This document shows positions 24,074 through 32,591 of a stretch of 50,463 nucleotides of DNA, in pieces. This stretch comes from Mycolicibacterium parafortuitum (GTDB lineage Bacteria; Actinomycetota; Actinomycetes; Mycobacteriales; Mycobacteriaceae), in contig NZ_MVID01000038.1 in the NCBI RefSeq assembly GCF_002086815.1, forward strand, positions 1 through 50,463, read 5' to 3'. A program made the translations under genes and the position numbers. The notes under the pieces are model-generated. The model worked only from the letters and a program-made list of their open reading frames with translations, did not search any database and was not told the DNA's origin. The first letter of the stretch is position 1; every line of letters starts with the position of its first letter.

Positions 24074-24760
24074 GTGACAGACATGCTGGACGGCACTCGC
24101 CGCGTCGCCCCCGTCGGACGCGGCGATCTGGTTCTCTTCGATCTCGACGGCACCCTGACCGACTCCGCCGAGGGCATCGTGACCAGCTTCCGGCACGCAC
24201 TGCAGACCGTCGGCGCGCCCGTTCCCGACGGTGACCTGGCAGGCCAGATCGTCGGTCCGCCGATGCACGTGACCTTCCAGCGGATGGGTCTGGGCGACGC
24301 CGCCGCCGACGCGATGGCGGCCTACCGCGCCGATTACACCACCCGCGGCTGGTCGATGAACCGGCCGTTCGACGGCATCCCCGAGTTGCTGGCCGATCTG
24401 CGGGACGCGGGCGTACGGCTCGCGGTGGCGACGTCGAAGGCCGAGCCGACCGCGCAGCGGATCCTGGCGCATTTCGGCCTGGACGGTTTCTTCGAGGTCA
24501 TCGCCGGGGCCAGCACCGACGGCACCCGTGCGGCGAAGTCCGACGTGGTCGCCCATGCGCTCGGCCAGTTGACGCCGGTCCCGGACAACGTGGTGATGAT
24601 CGGTGACCGCTCGCACGACGTCGAGGGCGCCGCGGTCCACGGCATCGGCACCATCGTGGTGGGCTGGGGATACGGACGGCACGACTTCGCCGACGGGGAC
24701 GGCGGTGCAATCGCCCACGTCGCCGTCGTCGCCGAACTGCGCGAGGTGCTCGGTGTCTGA
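24074..24760 (+). CDS. ptkA: HAD-superfamily phosphatase/kinase, PtkA-like
   Basis: A 228-residue haloacid-dehalogenase-fold protein with motif I 'LVLFDLDGTLTDSAEGI', motif II 'LAVATSKAEPTAQRIL', motif III Lys in 'AAKSDVVAHAL' and motif IV 'VMIGDRSHDVEGA'. M. tuberculosis PtkA (Rv2232) is reported as a protein tyrosine kinase that phosphorylates PtpA. This protein lacks most of the disordered N-terminal extension of that protein (291 residues). The GTG start at 24074 is likely; ATG 24083 is an alternative. It overlaps the following ptpA by 8 nt, confirming the conserved pair. Confidence 0.88.
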   Translation: MTDMLDGTRRVAPVGRGDLVLFDLDGTLTDSAEGIVTSFRHALQTVGAPVPDGDLAGQIVGPPMHVTFQRMGLGDAAADAMAAYRADYTTRGWSMNRPFDGIPELLADLRDAGVRLAVATSKAEPTAQRILAHFGLDGFFEVIAGASTDGTRAAKSDVVAHALGQLTPVPDNVVMIGDRSHDVEGAAVHGIGTIVVGWGYGRHDFADGDGGAIAHVAVVAELREVLGV

Positions 24761-25244
24761 CCTGCACGTCAGCTTCGTATGCTCCGGCAACATCTGCCGC
24801 AGCCCGATGGCGGAGAAGATGTTCGCCCACCAGATCGACGGGCGTGGCCTGGCCGGCATCGTGCGCGTCACCAGCGCCGGCACCGGGCACTGGCACGAGG
24901 GCGAACCCGCCGACCGCCGCGCGACGCAGACGCTGCGGGCCCACGGCTACCCGACCGCGCACCGCGCCGCACAGCTGACCGACGATCACCTCGCCGCCGA
25001 CCTGCTGGTCGCGCTGGGCCGCAACCACCTGCGCATGCTCCAGCACATGGGCGTGCCCGCCGACCGGCTGCGGATGCTGCGCGCCTTCGACCCGCGCTCC
25101 GGCGCCCACGTCCAGGACGTGGAGGATCCCTACTACGGCACCCAGGACGACTTCGAGACCACGTACACGGTCATCGACGCCGCGTTGCCCGGCCTGCACC
25201 GCTGGGTCGACGAGCAGCTGGCCGGCCGGGAACAGGCCGGCTGA
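24753..25244 (+). CDS. ptpA: Low-molecular-weight protein tyrosine phosphatase
   Basis: PtpA (163 residues, the same length as the M. tuberculosis protein). The P-loop 'VCSGNICRS' carries the CX5R active site (Cys near residue 11), and 'DVEDPYYG' near residue 126 supplies the general acid Asp. It dephosphorylates phosphotyrosine; in M. tuberculosis the protein is secreted into macrophages and blocks phagosome acidification, but in a free-living species a cytoplasmic signalling role is more likely. The GTG start overlaps ptkA by 8 nt; the SURF1 gene begins 1 nt after the stop. Confidence 0.95.
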   Translation: MSDLHVSFVCSGNICRSPMAEKMFAHQIDGRGLAGIVRVTSAGTGHWHEGEPADRRATQTLRAHGYPTAHRAAQLTDDHLAADLLVALGRNHLRMLQHMGVPADRLRMLRAFDPRSGAHVQDVEDPYYGTQDDFETTYTVIDAALPGLHRWVDEQLAGREQAG

Positions 25245-25245
25245 C

Positions 25246-26118
25246 ATGCGTCGGTGGGCGTTCCTGTTGCGGCCGCAGTGGCTCGCGCTGTTGGTCGTGG
25301 TGCTCGCGTTCGCCTACCTGTGTTTCACGGTGCTCGCGCCGTGGCAGCTCGGCAAGAACACCAAGACCAACCGCGAGAACGCCCAGATCTCCCGCTCGCT
25401 GAACGCCGATCCGATGCCGGTGACGTCGGTGCTGCCGCACCAGGATTCGGCCGCACCGGACGAGCAGTGGCAGCGGGTGACGGCGACCGGTCGCTACCTG
25501 CCCGAGGCGCAGGTGCTGGCCCGGCTGCGCTCGGTCGAGGGCGATCCCGCGTTCGAGGTGCTGGTGCCGTTCGCCGTCGACGGCGGCCCGACGGTGCTGG
25601 TGGACCGCGGCTATGTGCGCCCCGTCGAGGGCTCCGGGGTGCCCCCGATCGACGCTCCGCCGAGCGGGACGGTGACGATCACCGCGCGGTTGCGGGACTC
25701 CGAGGGGCTGGCGCGCGGCAAGGAGCCGTTCGAGGCCGACGGGATCCGGCAGGTCTACTCGATCAACATCGAGCAGATCTCGACGCTGACCGGCGTCCCG
25801 CTGGCCGGTTCCTACCTGCAACTGGTCGACGGCCAACCGGGTGGATTGGGCACGATCCCGCTGCCGCACCTCGACCCGGGGCCGTTCCTGTCCTACGGAA
25901 TCCAGTGGATCGCGTTCGGGATCATCGCGCCGATCGGCGTCGGCTACTTCGTGTGGTCCGAGATCAAGGTACGGCGCCGGGAGAAGGCGCTGGCCGAGGC
26001 CGCCGCCAAGAACTCGGCCAAGAACGCCGCCACGGAGTCCGGCGAGAACGCCGGCGACGCACCGGCGCCGCTCACCACCGAGCAGAAACTCGCCGACCGG
26101 TACGGCAAGCGCAGCTGA
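25246..26118 (+). CDS. SURF1 family protein
   Basis: A 290-residue membrane protein of the SURF1 family, which assists assembly of haem-copper cytochrome oxidase. The N-terminal transmembrane helix 'LALLVVVLAFAYLCFTVL' is followed by the signature 'PWQLGKN' and a large loop domain outside the membrane ('WQRVTATGRYLPEAQVL', 'VLVDRGYVRPVEG'). A second helix lies around residues 208-235 ('GIQWIAFGIIAPIGVGYFVW'). The last 55 residues are a charged Ala/Lys/Glu-rich tail. It follows ptpA by 1 nt and overlaps the convergent cobD gene by 47 nt. Confidence 0.9.
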   Translation: MRRWAFLLRPQWLALLVVVLAFAYLCFTVLAPWQLGKNTKTNRENAQISRSLNADPMPVTSVLPHQDSAAPDEQWQRVTATGRYLPEAQVLARLRSVEGDPAFEVLVPFAVDGGPTVLVDRGYVRPVEGSGVPPIDAPPSGTVTITARLRDSEGLARGKEPFEADGIRQVYSINIEQISTLTGVPLAGSYLQLVDGQPGGLGTIPLPHLDPGPFLSYGIQWIAFGIIAPIGVGYFVWSEIKVRRREKALAEAAAKNSAKNAATESGENAGDAPAPLTTEQKLADRYGKRS

Positions 26119-27025
26119 CCGCGAGCAGGGCCGCGGCGAACTGCACCACCCGCGACAGCCGGACCCCGCGGGCGAGGTCGTCGACCTCGGGCACCCGCCC
26201 GTCGCCCAGGGTGGGCCGGATCTCCAGCTGGTGTGCGTACCGGGTGGGCCCGCCAAGGCGCACCCCGAGCGCCCCGGCGAACGACGCCTCCACGACCCCC
26301 GCGTTCGGGCTGGGATGGGCGGCCGCGTCCCGTCGCCACGCCCGCCACGCGCCGGCGGGCGAGCCGCCGACGACCGGCGCGCAGGCCACCACCAGCAGCC
26401 CGGTCAGCCGGGCCGGGACCAGGTTCAGCAGGTCGTCGAAGCGTGCTGCGGCCCAACCGAACCGGGCGTAGCGGGCAGACTTGCTGCCGATCATCGCGTC
26501 GAGCGTGTTGGCGCCGCGGTACACCAGCACCCCGGGCGTCCCGCCGACCGCGGCCCACACCAGCGGCCCGATCTGCGCGTCGGAGGTGTTCTCGGCGATC
26601 GACTCCAGCGCCGCGCGCGTCAGGCCGGACGCGTCGAGCACCGACGGATCCCGCCCGCACAGCGACGGCAGCAACCGGCGCGCGCCGTCGACGTCGTCGG
26701 CCCGCAGCAACGCCACCATCTGCTCCCCGGTGCGGCACAGCGTGGTCCCGCCCGCCGCGACGAACGTCGCCGCCGCGACGACCGCGGCCTCACCCACCGC
26801 GCCGCGGCGCCGCCCCATCCGCTGTGCGACGGCACCCGCCGCGCCGACCGCAACCAGCAGCGCGACGGTGTGGCGCAGACCCGCGCCGCGCGTGTCGGCG
26901 TAGCTGCGGCGCTCCAAAGCCGCTGCCGCACCGCCGAACAGCGCCACCGGATGACCGCGGCGCGGATCCCCGAACACGGTGTCGGCGGCGATACCGGCGG
27001 CGATGCCCAATCCGCGAGCGAACAT
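26072..27025 (-). CDS. cobD: Adenosylcobinamide-phosphate synthase (CobD/CbiB)
   Basis: CobD (317 residues) joins (R)-1-amino-2-propanol O-phosphate to adenosylcobyric acid in the aerobic cobalamin pathway; it is an inner-membrane protein. Features: 'FGDPRRGHPVALFG' at the N-terminus, several hydrophobic helices, 'ESIAENTSDAQIGPLVWAA' (the most conserved family motif), 'YRGANTLDAMIGSKSARYARFG' and 'NAGVVEASFAGALGV'. Its 3' end overlaps the SURF1 gene tail-to-tail by 47 nt. The matching phosphatase activity may come from the RNase H/CobC-like fusion nearby. Confidence 0.94.
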   Translation of the reverse strand: MFARGLGIAAGIAADTVFGDPRRGHPVALFGGAAAALERRSYADTRGAGLRHTVALLVAVGAAGAVAQRMGRRRGAVGEAAVVAAATFVAAGGTTLCRTGEQMVALLRADDVDGARRLLPSLCGRDPSVLDASGLTRAALESIAENTSDAQIGPLVWAAVGGTPGVLVYRGANTLDAMIGSKSARYARFGWAAARFDDLLNLVPARLTGLLVVACAPVVGGSPAGAWRAWRRDAAAHPSPNAGVVEASFAGALGVRLGGPTRYAHQLEIRPTLGDGRVPEVDDLARGVRLSRVVQFAAALLAVSCACRTGRRVSARW

Positions 27026-27087
27026 GCCGGCAGCGTCTCACAGCATGTTCGGCGGGTGCGACGGGGTTCGGGTGACACACTGTGCCG

Positions 27088-28797
27088 ATGGCAGACGCGA
27101 TCCTGACAGCAAAGACGGTCATCACCATGAACGCGGACGCGCCCCGCGCCGACGCGGTGGCGGTCTCGGACGGCAGGATCGTCGCGGTCGGCAGCGTCGA
27201 CGAATGCCGGGCGGTACTCGCCGATGCCGAGATCGTCGACACCGGGGCCGCCGCGTTGGCCCCGGGTTTCGTTGAGCCGCACAGCCATCCGCTGATCAGC
27301 GGCGTCGCCACGCAGGCACCGGCGCGCTCGATCGCGCCGTGGGACTGCCCGACGTGGGCCGAAGTGCTCGACGTGTTCGCCGAGACACTGGCGACCAGCG
27401 ACCCGGACACCCCGTTGCTGTTCGCCGGATTCGACGCGCTGCTGCACGGCCACCCGAAACCCGACGCCGCCGAACTCGACGCGATCTTCGGCGATCGGGT
27501 CGCGCTCGTCACCGACAACTCCGGCCACGGCGTGTACTTCAACTCGGCACTGATCCGCAGCTACGGCTGGGACACCAATCCGCCCGCCGATCCCGTCGCC
27601 TCGCACTACGGGCGCAATCCCGACGGCACGCTGAACGGGCAGGGCTTCGAACTGCCGGTCCTCACGGAGGTGACCGGCCCGATCATGGCCGAACTCGGCA
27701 ACCCGTTGGTGGCCGGAGCGCTGTACTTCGCACTGATGGCGCGCGGCGGGTACACCTCGACGTCGGACATGACCTTCGACCCGAAGTTCGCGGCGGGCTA
27801 TGGGGCTCTCGCGGCGGCCCCGTCGTGTCCGCTACGGATCAGCATGTGGGAGGTGTCGACCAGCGACACCTATTCCCAGCCCATGACTTTCACCGCCGGC
27901 GAGGAATGGCTGACGAAGGCCGGCGTGAAGCTGTGGACCGACGGTTCGCCGTGGGTCGGCAACATCGCGATCTCGTTCCCGTATCTGGATACCGAGGCCA
28001 CCAGGACGGCCGGGATCGACCCGGCGACCGCGGGCGGCGTCGACTCGATGAACTACAGCCGCGAGCAACTGGACGCGATCCTGGACTGCGCCGCACCGGC
28101 CGGTTGGCAGATGGCGTTCCACGCCAACGGCGATCTGGCGCTGGACCTCGCACTCGACGCGTACGAGGCCGCGCTGACCCGGCACAACCTGCTCGGCACC
28201 GACCACCGGTGGCGCCTGGAGCACTGCGGCGCAGGCACCCGCGACCATTTCGACCGGGCCGCACGCCTGGGCGTGCACGTGTCGCTGTCGCCGTTCCAGT
28301 ACTACTACTGGGGCGATCTGCTCGACGGCGCGATGTTCGACCACGAGCACGGATCGCGGTGGGCCGCGTTCGGCGATGCGGTCGCATCCGGGGCATGCGT
28401 GTCGCTGCACAACGACGGGTCGGTGTCGCCGCCGACGCCGGTGGTCAACATCGCGACCACGGTCACCCGGCGCACCCGCGCCGGTGGGGTGCACCGGCCG
28501 GACCAGGCCATCACGCTGGATCAGGCGTGGCGGGCGCAGACGATCGACGCGGCCCGCACGCTGCGCCGCGACCACCTGGTCGGCTCGATCGAGGTGGGCA
28601 AGCTGGCCGACTTCGTGGAGCTGTCCGCCGACCCGTGGACCGTCGACCCTTCGGAGTTGATCGATCGGGTCCGGGTCGGGGGCACCTGGCTGGGCGGGCG
28701 CCGGATCGACCTCGACGAGTTCCTGACGGCCGTCGGCGGCACCGATGTGACCGAGCACGCCCACCTGGGGCAGGGCGCGGCCAAGGGCTGCTGCTGA
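27088..28797 (+). CDS. Amidohydrolase, YtcJ/ExtA-like metal-dependent hydrolase
   Basis: A 569-residue amidohydrolase_3 family protein. The metal site is shown by 'GFVEPHSHPLI' (HxH on beta strand 1), 'FHANGDLALDLALDAY' and 'RLEHCGAGTRDHFDRA' for the other histidines, and 'SLHNDGSVSPPTPVVNI' for the final Asp. The first 50 residues and the last 60 ('VGSIEVGKLADFVELSADPW') form the composite beta-sandwich. It probably hydrolyses an amide or imide; the substrate is unknown. ATG 27088 is chosen over GTG 27082; CACACT lies 6 nt before the ATG as a weak -10. The SOUL protein gene follows by 20 bp. Confidence 0.88.
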   Translation: MADAILTAKTVITMNADAPRADAVAVSDGRIVAVGSVDECRAVLADAEIVDTGAAALAPGFVEPHSHPLISGVATQAPARSIAPWDCPTWAEVLDVFAETLATSDPDTPLLFAGFDALLHGHPKPDAAELDAIFGDRVALVTDNSGHGVYFNSALIRSYGWDTNPPADPVASHYGRNPDGTLNGQGFELPVLTEVTGPIMAELGNPLVAGALYFALMARGGYTSTSDMTFDPKFAAGYGALAAAPSCPLRISMWEVSTSDTYSQPMTFTAGEEWLTKAGVKLWTDGSPWVGNIAISFPYLDTEATRTAGIDPATAGGVDSMNYSREQLDAILDCAAPAGWQMAFHANGDLALDLALDAYEAALTRHNLLGTDHRWRLEHCGAGTRDHFDRAARLGVHVSLSPFQYYYWGDLLDGAMFDHEHGSRWAAFGDAVASGACVSLHNDGSVSPPTPVVNIATTVTRRTRAGGVHRPDQAITLDQAWRAQTIDAARTLRRDHLVGSIEVGKLADFVELSADPWTVDPSELIDRVRVGGTWLGGRRIDLDEFLTAVGGTDVTEHAHLGQGAAKGCC

Positions 28798-28817
28798 AAA
28801 CTGGGTACCCCGTCGCC

Positions 28818-29450
28818 ATGTTGGCCAAGATCATCGACACCGCAAAACAGGTCGCCGAGGGCGTCGGCGCACTCGTCGGCATCCGTGCAGGCACCGAGGA
28901 ACCGATGTACGTGCCCGAGGGCACCCTCGGGTCCGCCGTCGAGATCCGGCGCTACGGGCCGCGGATCGCCGCGCAGACCTCGGTGACCGGTTCCGAGGAG
29001 TCGGCACGCAGCGACGGGTTTCGCCGGCTGGCGAACTACATCTTCGGCGGCAACCACCGCCAGACCAAGATCGCGATGACCGCACCGGTCGCTCAGCAGA
29101 ACGAGAAGATCGCGATGACCGCACCGGTGGCGCAGTCACGCGGGGCGGGCGGCGAATCGGTCATCCGGTTCTACATGCCGTCGAAGTGGTCGATGGATCT
29201 GCTTCCCGAACCCGACGACGAGCGCGTGGAGCTGGTCGAGGTGCCGGGTGAGACGTACGCGGTGCTTCGCTTCACCGGGGACCGCAGCCCCCAGGCCGTC
29301 GCACAGAAGGGCCGCGACCTCCTCGACGCCCTGCGCGACAGCGCTTTCCAGCCGCAGGGCGATCCGGTGGCATGGTTCTACGATCCGCCGTGGACGCTGC
29401 CGTTCCGGCGGCGCAACGAGGTGGCCGTCCTGGTGGAGGCGTCCGGCTAG
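28818..29450 (+). CDS. SOUL/HBP haem-binding family protein
   Basis: A 210-residue protein of the SOUL (haem-binding protein) family: 'EIRRYGPRIAAQTSVTG' near residue 40, 'GFRRLANYIFGGNHRQTKIA', 'MTAPVAQ' occurring twice, and 'YDPPWTLPFRRRNEVAV' at the C-terminus. Homologues bind haem or tetrapyrroles weakly; in mycobacteria their role is uncertain. A 23-bp direct repeat at 29067-29089 and 29106-29128 encodes KIAMTAPV in both copies, exactly 13 codons apart. It lies 20 bp after the amidohydrolase and converges on the symporter gene with overlapping stops. Confidence 0.88.
   Translation: MLAKIIDTAKQVAEGVGALVGIRAGTEEPMYVPEGTLGSAVEIRRYGPRIAAQTSVTGSEESARSDGFRRLANYIFGGNHRQTKIAMTAPVAQQNEKIAMTAPVAQSRGAGGESVIRFYMPSKWSMDLLPEPDDERVELVEVPGETYAVLRFTGDRSPQAVAQKGRDLLDALRDSAFQPQGDPVAWFYDPPWTLPFRRRNEVAVLVEASG
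29067..29128 (+). repeat. 23-bp direct repeat inside the SOUL gene
   Basis: AAGATCGCGATGACCGCACC plus three more bases is present perfectly at 29067-29089 and again at 29106-29128, offset by 39 nt, so the reading frame is kept. Both copies encode KIAMTAPV; the doubled motif recurs in the protein family, so the repeat is partly constrained by function. Confidence 0.85.
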
Positions 29451-30973
29451 GCCGTTTTGGCCGCCGTCCCGGATGAGGCCTCGGCCATCTCGGTGAACTC
29501 GGTTTGGATGTCGTCGTCCTCGCGCGCCGTCACCAGCGAGACGACGACCGCGAACACGAGACACGCGATGAAGCCGGGAACGATCTCGTACATCGCACTC
29601 GACAACGCGTCGGTCTGGCCCCAGATGCCGACCACCACCGCACCGGCGATCATGCCGGCGATCGCCCCCGGTGACGTGAGCTTGCGCCAGAACAGCGACA
29701 GGATGATCAACGGGCCGAACGCGGCACCGAACCCCGCCCAGGCGAAGCCGACGAGGTCGAGGATCGTCCCATCGGGGTTGAGCGCCAACAGGACCGCGAC
29801 CACCGCCACCGTGAGCACCCCGAGGCGGCCGAACAGCACCAGCCTCGCCGAGCTCGCCTCTTTGCCGAACGCCCGGTAGATGTCTTCGACCAGCGCCGAC
29901 GAACATACGATCAGCTGCGACGAGACCGTCGACATGATCGCCGCCAACACGGCGGCGAGCACGACGCCGGCGACGAACGGATGGAACATCACCTGCGCCA
30001 GCCGAAGGAACACCGTCTCGGGATTGTCCAGTGTCACGCCCTCGCGGAAGAAGTACGCCAGGCCGGCGAAACCGGTGATGATCGCGCCCAGCGACGTGAG
30101 GATCATCCAGCTGATACCGATTCGGCGACCGGCCTTGGCGTCGGCCGACGAACGCATCGCCATGAACCGGACGATGATGTGCGGCTGGCCGAAGTAGCCG
30201 AGCCCCCACGCCGCAGCGGATACGATGGCGAGGAAGCTACCGCCGAAAAACAGTGATGTGCGGTGGATTTCGTCACCGGGGTTGGCCGCGTTGTGCGCGG
30301 CGTCGGCGGCCTGCACCAGGTTGACCACCTCACCGGGTCCGCCGGTGGCGATGATCGCGGCGACGGGAATGGTGATCAGCGCCGCGAGCATCAGCAGACC
30401 CTGCGCGACGTCGGTCAGCGACGCCCCGAGGAACCCGCCGAACAGCGTGTAGCACAGCGTCACCCCGGCGACCAGCAGCATGCCGGTCAGATACGACGAG
30501 CCGAACGACGACTCGAAGAACACCCCGCCCGCGACCATGCCGGACGACACGTAGAACGTGAAGAAGACCAGGATGATGGCGCCGGCCGCGATGCGCAGGA
30601 CATGCGATTTGTCGCGTAACCGGTTCTCGAAGAAGCTCGGCACGGTGATCGAGTTGTTGGCGATCTCGGTGTAGGCCCGCAGCCGGGGCGCGACGAACTT
30701 CCAGTTCAGCCATGCGCCGACCACCAGGCCGATCACGATCCACGACTCGATCAGCCCGGACGCGTAGATGGCGCCGGGGACGCCGAGGAGCAGCCAGCCG
30801 GACATGTCCGACGCCCCGGCGGACAACGCGGCCACGCCCGGGGACAGCTTGCGGCCGCCGAGCATGTAATCGTCGAGGTCGCTGGTCCGGCGGAAGGCGT
30901 AGAAGCCGATGGCGATCATCGCGGCGAAGTACAGGCCGATCGCCACCATCTGAAACGCGCTGTCGGACATCAT
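29447..30973 (-). CDS. putP: Sodium/solute symporter, PutP-like (proline)
   Basis: A 508-residue sodium:solute symporter (SSS family), closest in pattern to PutP, which imports L-proline with Na+. About 13 transmembrane helices are visible; family landmarks are 'DLDDYMLGGRKLSPGVAALS', 'GASDMSGWLLLGVPGAIYASG', 'FFGGSFLAIVSAAAWGLGYF' and 'AAVLAAIMSTVSSQLIVCSS'. I placed the start at the ATG pair 30973/30970 because GGAAGCGAG lies just upstream on the minus strand; a farther ATG at 31006 has no ribosome site. The C-terminal tail is charged. Substrate assignment rests on family resemblance. Confidence 0.88.
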   Translation of the reverse strand: MMSDSAFQMVAIGLYFAAMIAIGFYAFRRTSDLDDYMLGGRKLSPGVAALSAGASDMSGWLLLGVPGAIYASGLIESWIVIGLVVGAWLNWKFVAPRLRAYTEIANNSITVPSFFENRLRDKSHVLRIAAGAIILVFFTFYVSSGMVAGGVFFESSFGSSYLTGMLLVAGVTLCYTLFGGFLGASLTDVAQGLLMLAALITIPVAAIIATGGPGEVVNLVQAADAAHNAANPGDEIHRTSLFFGGSFLAIVSAAAWGLGYFGQPHIIVRFMAMRSSADAKAGRRIGISWMILTSLGAIITGFAGLAYFFREGVTLDNPETVFLRLAQVMFHPFVAGVVLAAVLAAIMSTVSSQLIVCSSALVEDIYRAFGKEASSARLVLFGRLGVLTVAVVAVLLALNPDGTILDLVGFAWAGFGAAFGPLIILSLFWRKLTSPGAIAGMIAGAVVVGIWGQTDALSSAMYEIVPGFIACLVFAVVVSLVTAREDDDIQTEFTEMAEASSGTAAKTA

Positions 30974-31024
30974 GCTCTCGCTTCCGTCGACGGTGCCTGG
31001 CTCCATCGATCGTAGGAGAAACGG

Positions 31025-31921
31025 TCAGGCCCGTTGTCCGGTTCGGCGGCGCCGGGTGATGGCCACCCCGAGAAGCGCCAGCGCACCGCCGACGAAGCCC
31101 AGCACCGTCGGAAGCTCACCCAGCGCCAGCCAGGACAGGCCGATGGCCACCGCGGGCACCGCCAGGGTGGTCGCCGCCATGGCCCCGGCATCGGTGCGCG
31201 ACAGCGCGTACGCCCACGTGAGGAACGCGATGGCGGTCGGCCCGACGCCGAGGAACACCACCCCGGCCACTGCGCCCGCGGGCGCGTCGGCGAGCTCGCC
31301 GAACGCTGCCGGCGCGAACGGCGTGGTCGCGACCAGGCCCGCCACACAGCCCACCCAGGTGGCCGTCACCGCATCCACCGAGCGCAGCGCGACCTTCTGC
31401 ATCAGCACGCTCGCCGCGTAGAGCACCGCCGTGACCAGGCCAAGGGCCACGCCCAACCGGTCGTTGCCCGGTCCGCCGGACCCGCCGACGGCGATCAGCG
31501 CCACCCCGGCGAACGCGATGACGATGCCGACGACGCGGGTGCGGGGAAAGCCCTCGCCGAAGAACAGGCCGGCGAACACGGCGACGATGATCGGCGCGAA
31601 ATTCACCAGCAGCGCCGCGGTTCCGGCATCGAGGTGCTGTTCGGCCCAGTTCAGCAGCACCGTGTACAGGGCGAACCACAGCACGCCGTAGCCGACCACC
31701 AGGGCCAGGGTGCGGCCGCGCGGCACCGGTCTGCGGTACCACGCCGCGACGGCGACCAGCACCGTCGCACCCACCAGCATCCGGAGGAACGCCAGCGGCC
31801 CTGGGGACAGCACCTCGCCGACGGCGCGGATCACCACGAACGACGAGGACCAGAGCAGGACCGTCACCCCGGCAGCGGCCGACACCAGCAGGGTCTCCGA
31901 GCGGTTGGGAGCACCCTGCAT
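31025..31921 (-). CDS. DMT-superfamily EamA transporter
   Basis: A 298-residue drug/metabolite transporter with ten hydrophobic helices in two EamA repeats: the first begins 'GVTVLLWSSSFVVIRAVGEV' and holds 'LNWAEQHLDAGTAALLVNFA'; the second holds 'TWVGCVAGLVATTPFAP', 'ALSRTDAGAMAATTLAVPA' and 'LSWLALGELPTVLGFVGGAL'. It probably exports an amino acid or metabolite; the substrate is unknown. ATG 31921 is preceded by AAGGTG 5-9 nt upstream, favouring it over GTG 31930 and TTG 31957. Just downstream on the minus strand is the symporter gene; upstream lies tRNA-Val. Confidence 0.88.
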   Translation of the reverse strand: MQGAPNRSETLLVSAAAGVTVLLWSSSFVVIRAVGEVLSPGPLAFLRMLVGATVLVAVAAWYRRPVPRGRTLALVVGYGVLWFALYTVLLNWAEQHLDAGTAALLVNFAPIIVAVFAGLFFGEGFPRTRVVGIVIAFAGVALIAVGGSGGPGNDRLGVALGLVTAVLYAASVLMQKVALRSVDAVTATWVGCVAGLVATTPFAPAAFGELADAPAGAVAGVVFLGVGPTAIAFLTWAYALSRTDAGAMAATTLAVPAVAIGLSWLALGELPTVLGFVGGALALLGVAITRRRRTGQRA

Positions 31922-31968
31922 GGCCGTCACCTTGCCGGGCGGATTCCGCTGCGGCAACTGAATTTAGG

Positions 31969-32043
31969 TGGTGGGCGCGGACGGTATCGAACCGCCGACC
32001 GCTGGTGTGTAAAACCAGAGCTCTACCACTGAGCTACGCGCCC
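31969..32043 (-). tRNA. tRNA-Val (anticodon UAC), CCA encoded
   Basis: A complete cloverleaf on the minus strand: acceptor GGGCGCG pairing with CGCGCCC, D-arm 'GCTCAGTGGTAGAGC', anticodon stem CTGGT/ACCAG around loop TTTACAC with anticodon TAC (UAC, valine GUA/GUG codons), and T-arm 'GGCGGTTCGATACCGTC'. The discriminator base is A and the 3' CCA is encoded at 31969-31971. M. tuberculosis carries valV at the equivalent place, between cobD and ahpE. Confidence 0.97.
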
Positions 32044-32089
32044 GATCCCGGGCAGGTTACACGGATTCGCAGGTCAACTGGAAATCCGG

Positions 32090-32560
32090 TCAGGCCTTCC
32101 GGGACGCCAACGCCGCCAGCGCCGCCGTCCACACCGCCTGATCCCTGGCCTCACCGGGTTCCTTGCACTCGGCGAACCGGACGACGCCGGCGCGGTCGAT
32201 GACGAACGTGCCGCGGTTGGAGAACCCCGAGGGCTCGTTGAACACGCCGTAGGCCTGGCTGACCGCGCCGTGCGGCCAGAAGTCCGACAGCACCGGGAAC
32301 GAATATCCCCGATCGCGCGCCCACACCTTGTGGGTGGGCGACGGCCCCACCGAGACGGTCAGCGTCGCGGTCTCGTCGTTGACGAAATCGTCGATGTGGT
32401 CCCGGATTTCGTCGAGTTCACGTTCACAGATACCGGTGAAGGCAAGCGGGAAGAACACCAGCACGACGTTCTTCACGCCGCGGAAATCGCCGAGCGTCAC
32501 CCGCTGGTTGTTCTGATCCTTCAGCGTGAAGTCCGGCGCCGTGTCACCGACGGAGACCAC
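32090..32560 (-). CDS. ahpE: Peroxiredoxin AhpE
   Basis: AhpE (156 residues) is a one-cysteine peroxiredoxin that reduces peroxides and peroxynitrite, recycled in mycobacteria by mycothiol/mycoredoxin. The peroxidatic Cys45 is in 'FFPLAFTGICERELDEI', the same position as in M. tuberculosis AhpE, and there is no second conserved Cys close to the C-terminus. 'SDFWPHGAVSQAYGVFNE' and 'NRGTFVIDRAGVVRFAE' are near-identical to the family. The GTG at 32560 aligns with the homologue start; a TTG at 32587 is also in frame but would add nine residues. The stop of the DUF3052 gene lies 31 nt upstream. Confidence 0.94.
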   Translation of the reverse strand: MVSVGDTAPDFTLKDQNNQRVTLGDFRGVKNVVLVFFPLAFTGICERELDEIRDHIDDFVNDETATLTVSVGPSPTHKVWARDRGYSFPVLSDFWPHGAVSQAYGVFNEPSGFSNRGTFVIDRAGVVRFAECKEPGEARDQAVWTAALAALASRKA

Positions 32561-32591
32561 TAGCGCGACTGTCTGCTCTTCGCGCAAGCGC

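Noticed and set aside
32561..32587. TTG start for ahpE nine codons upstream
   Set aside because: It adds residues not found in the M. tuberculosis protein and shifts Cys45; the GTG at 32560 aligns exactly.
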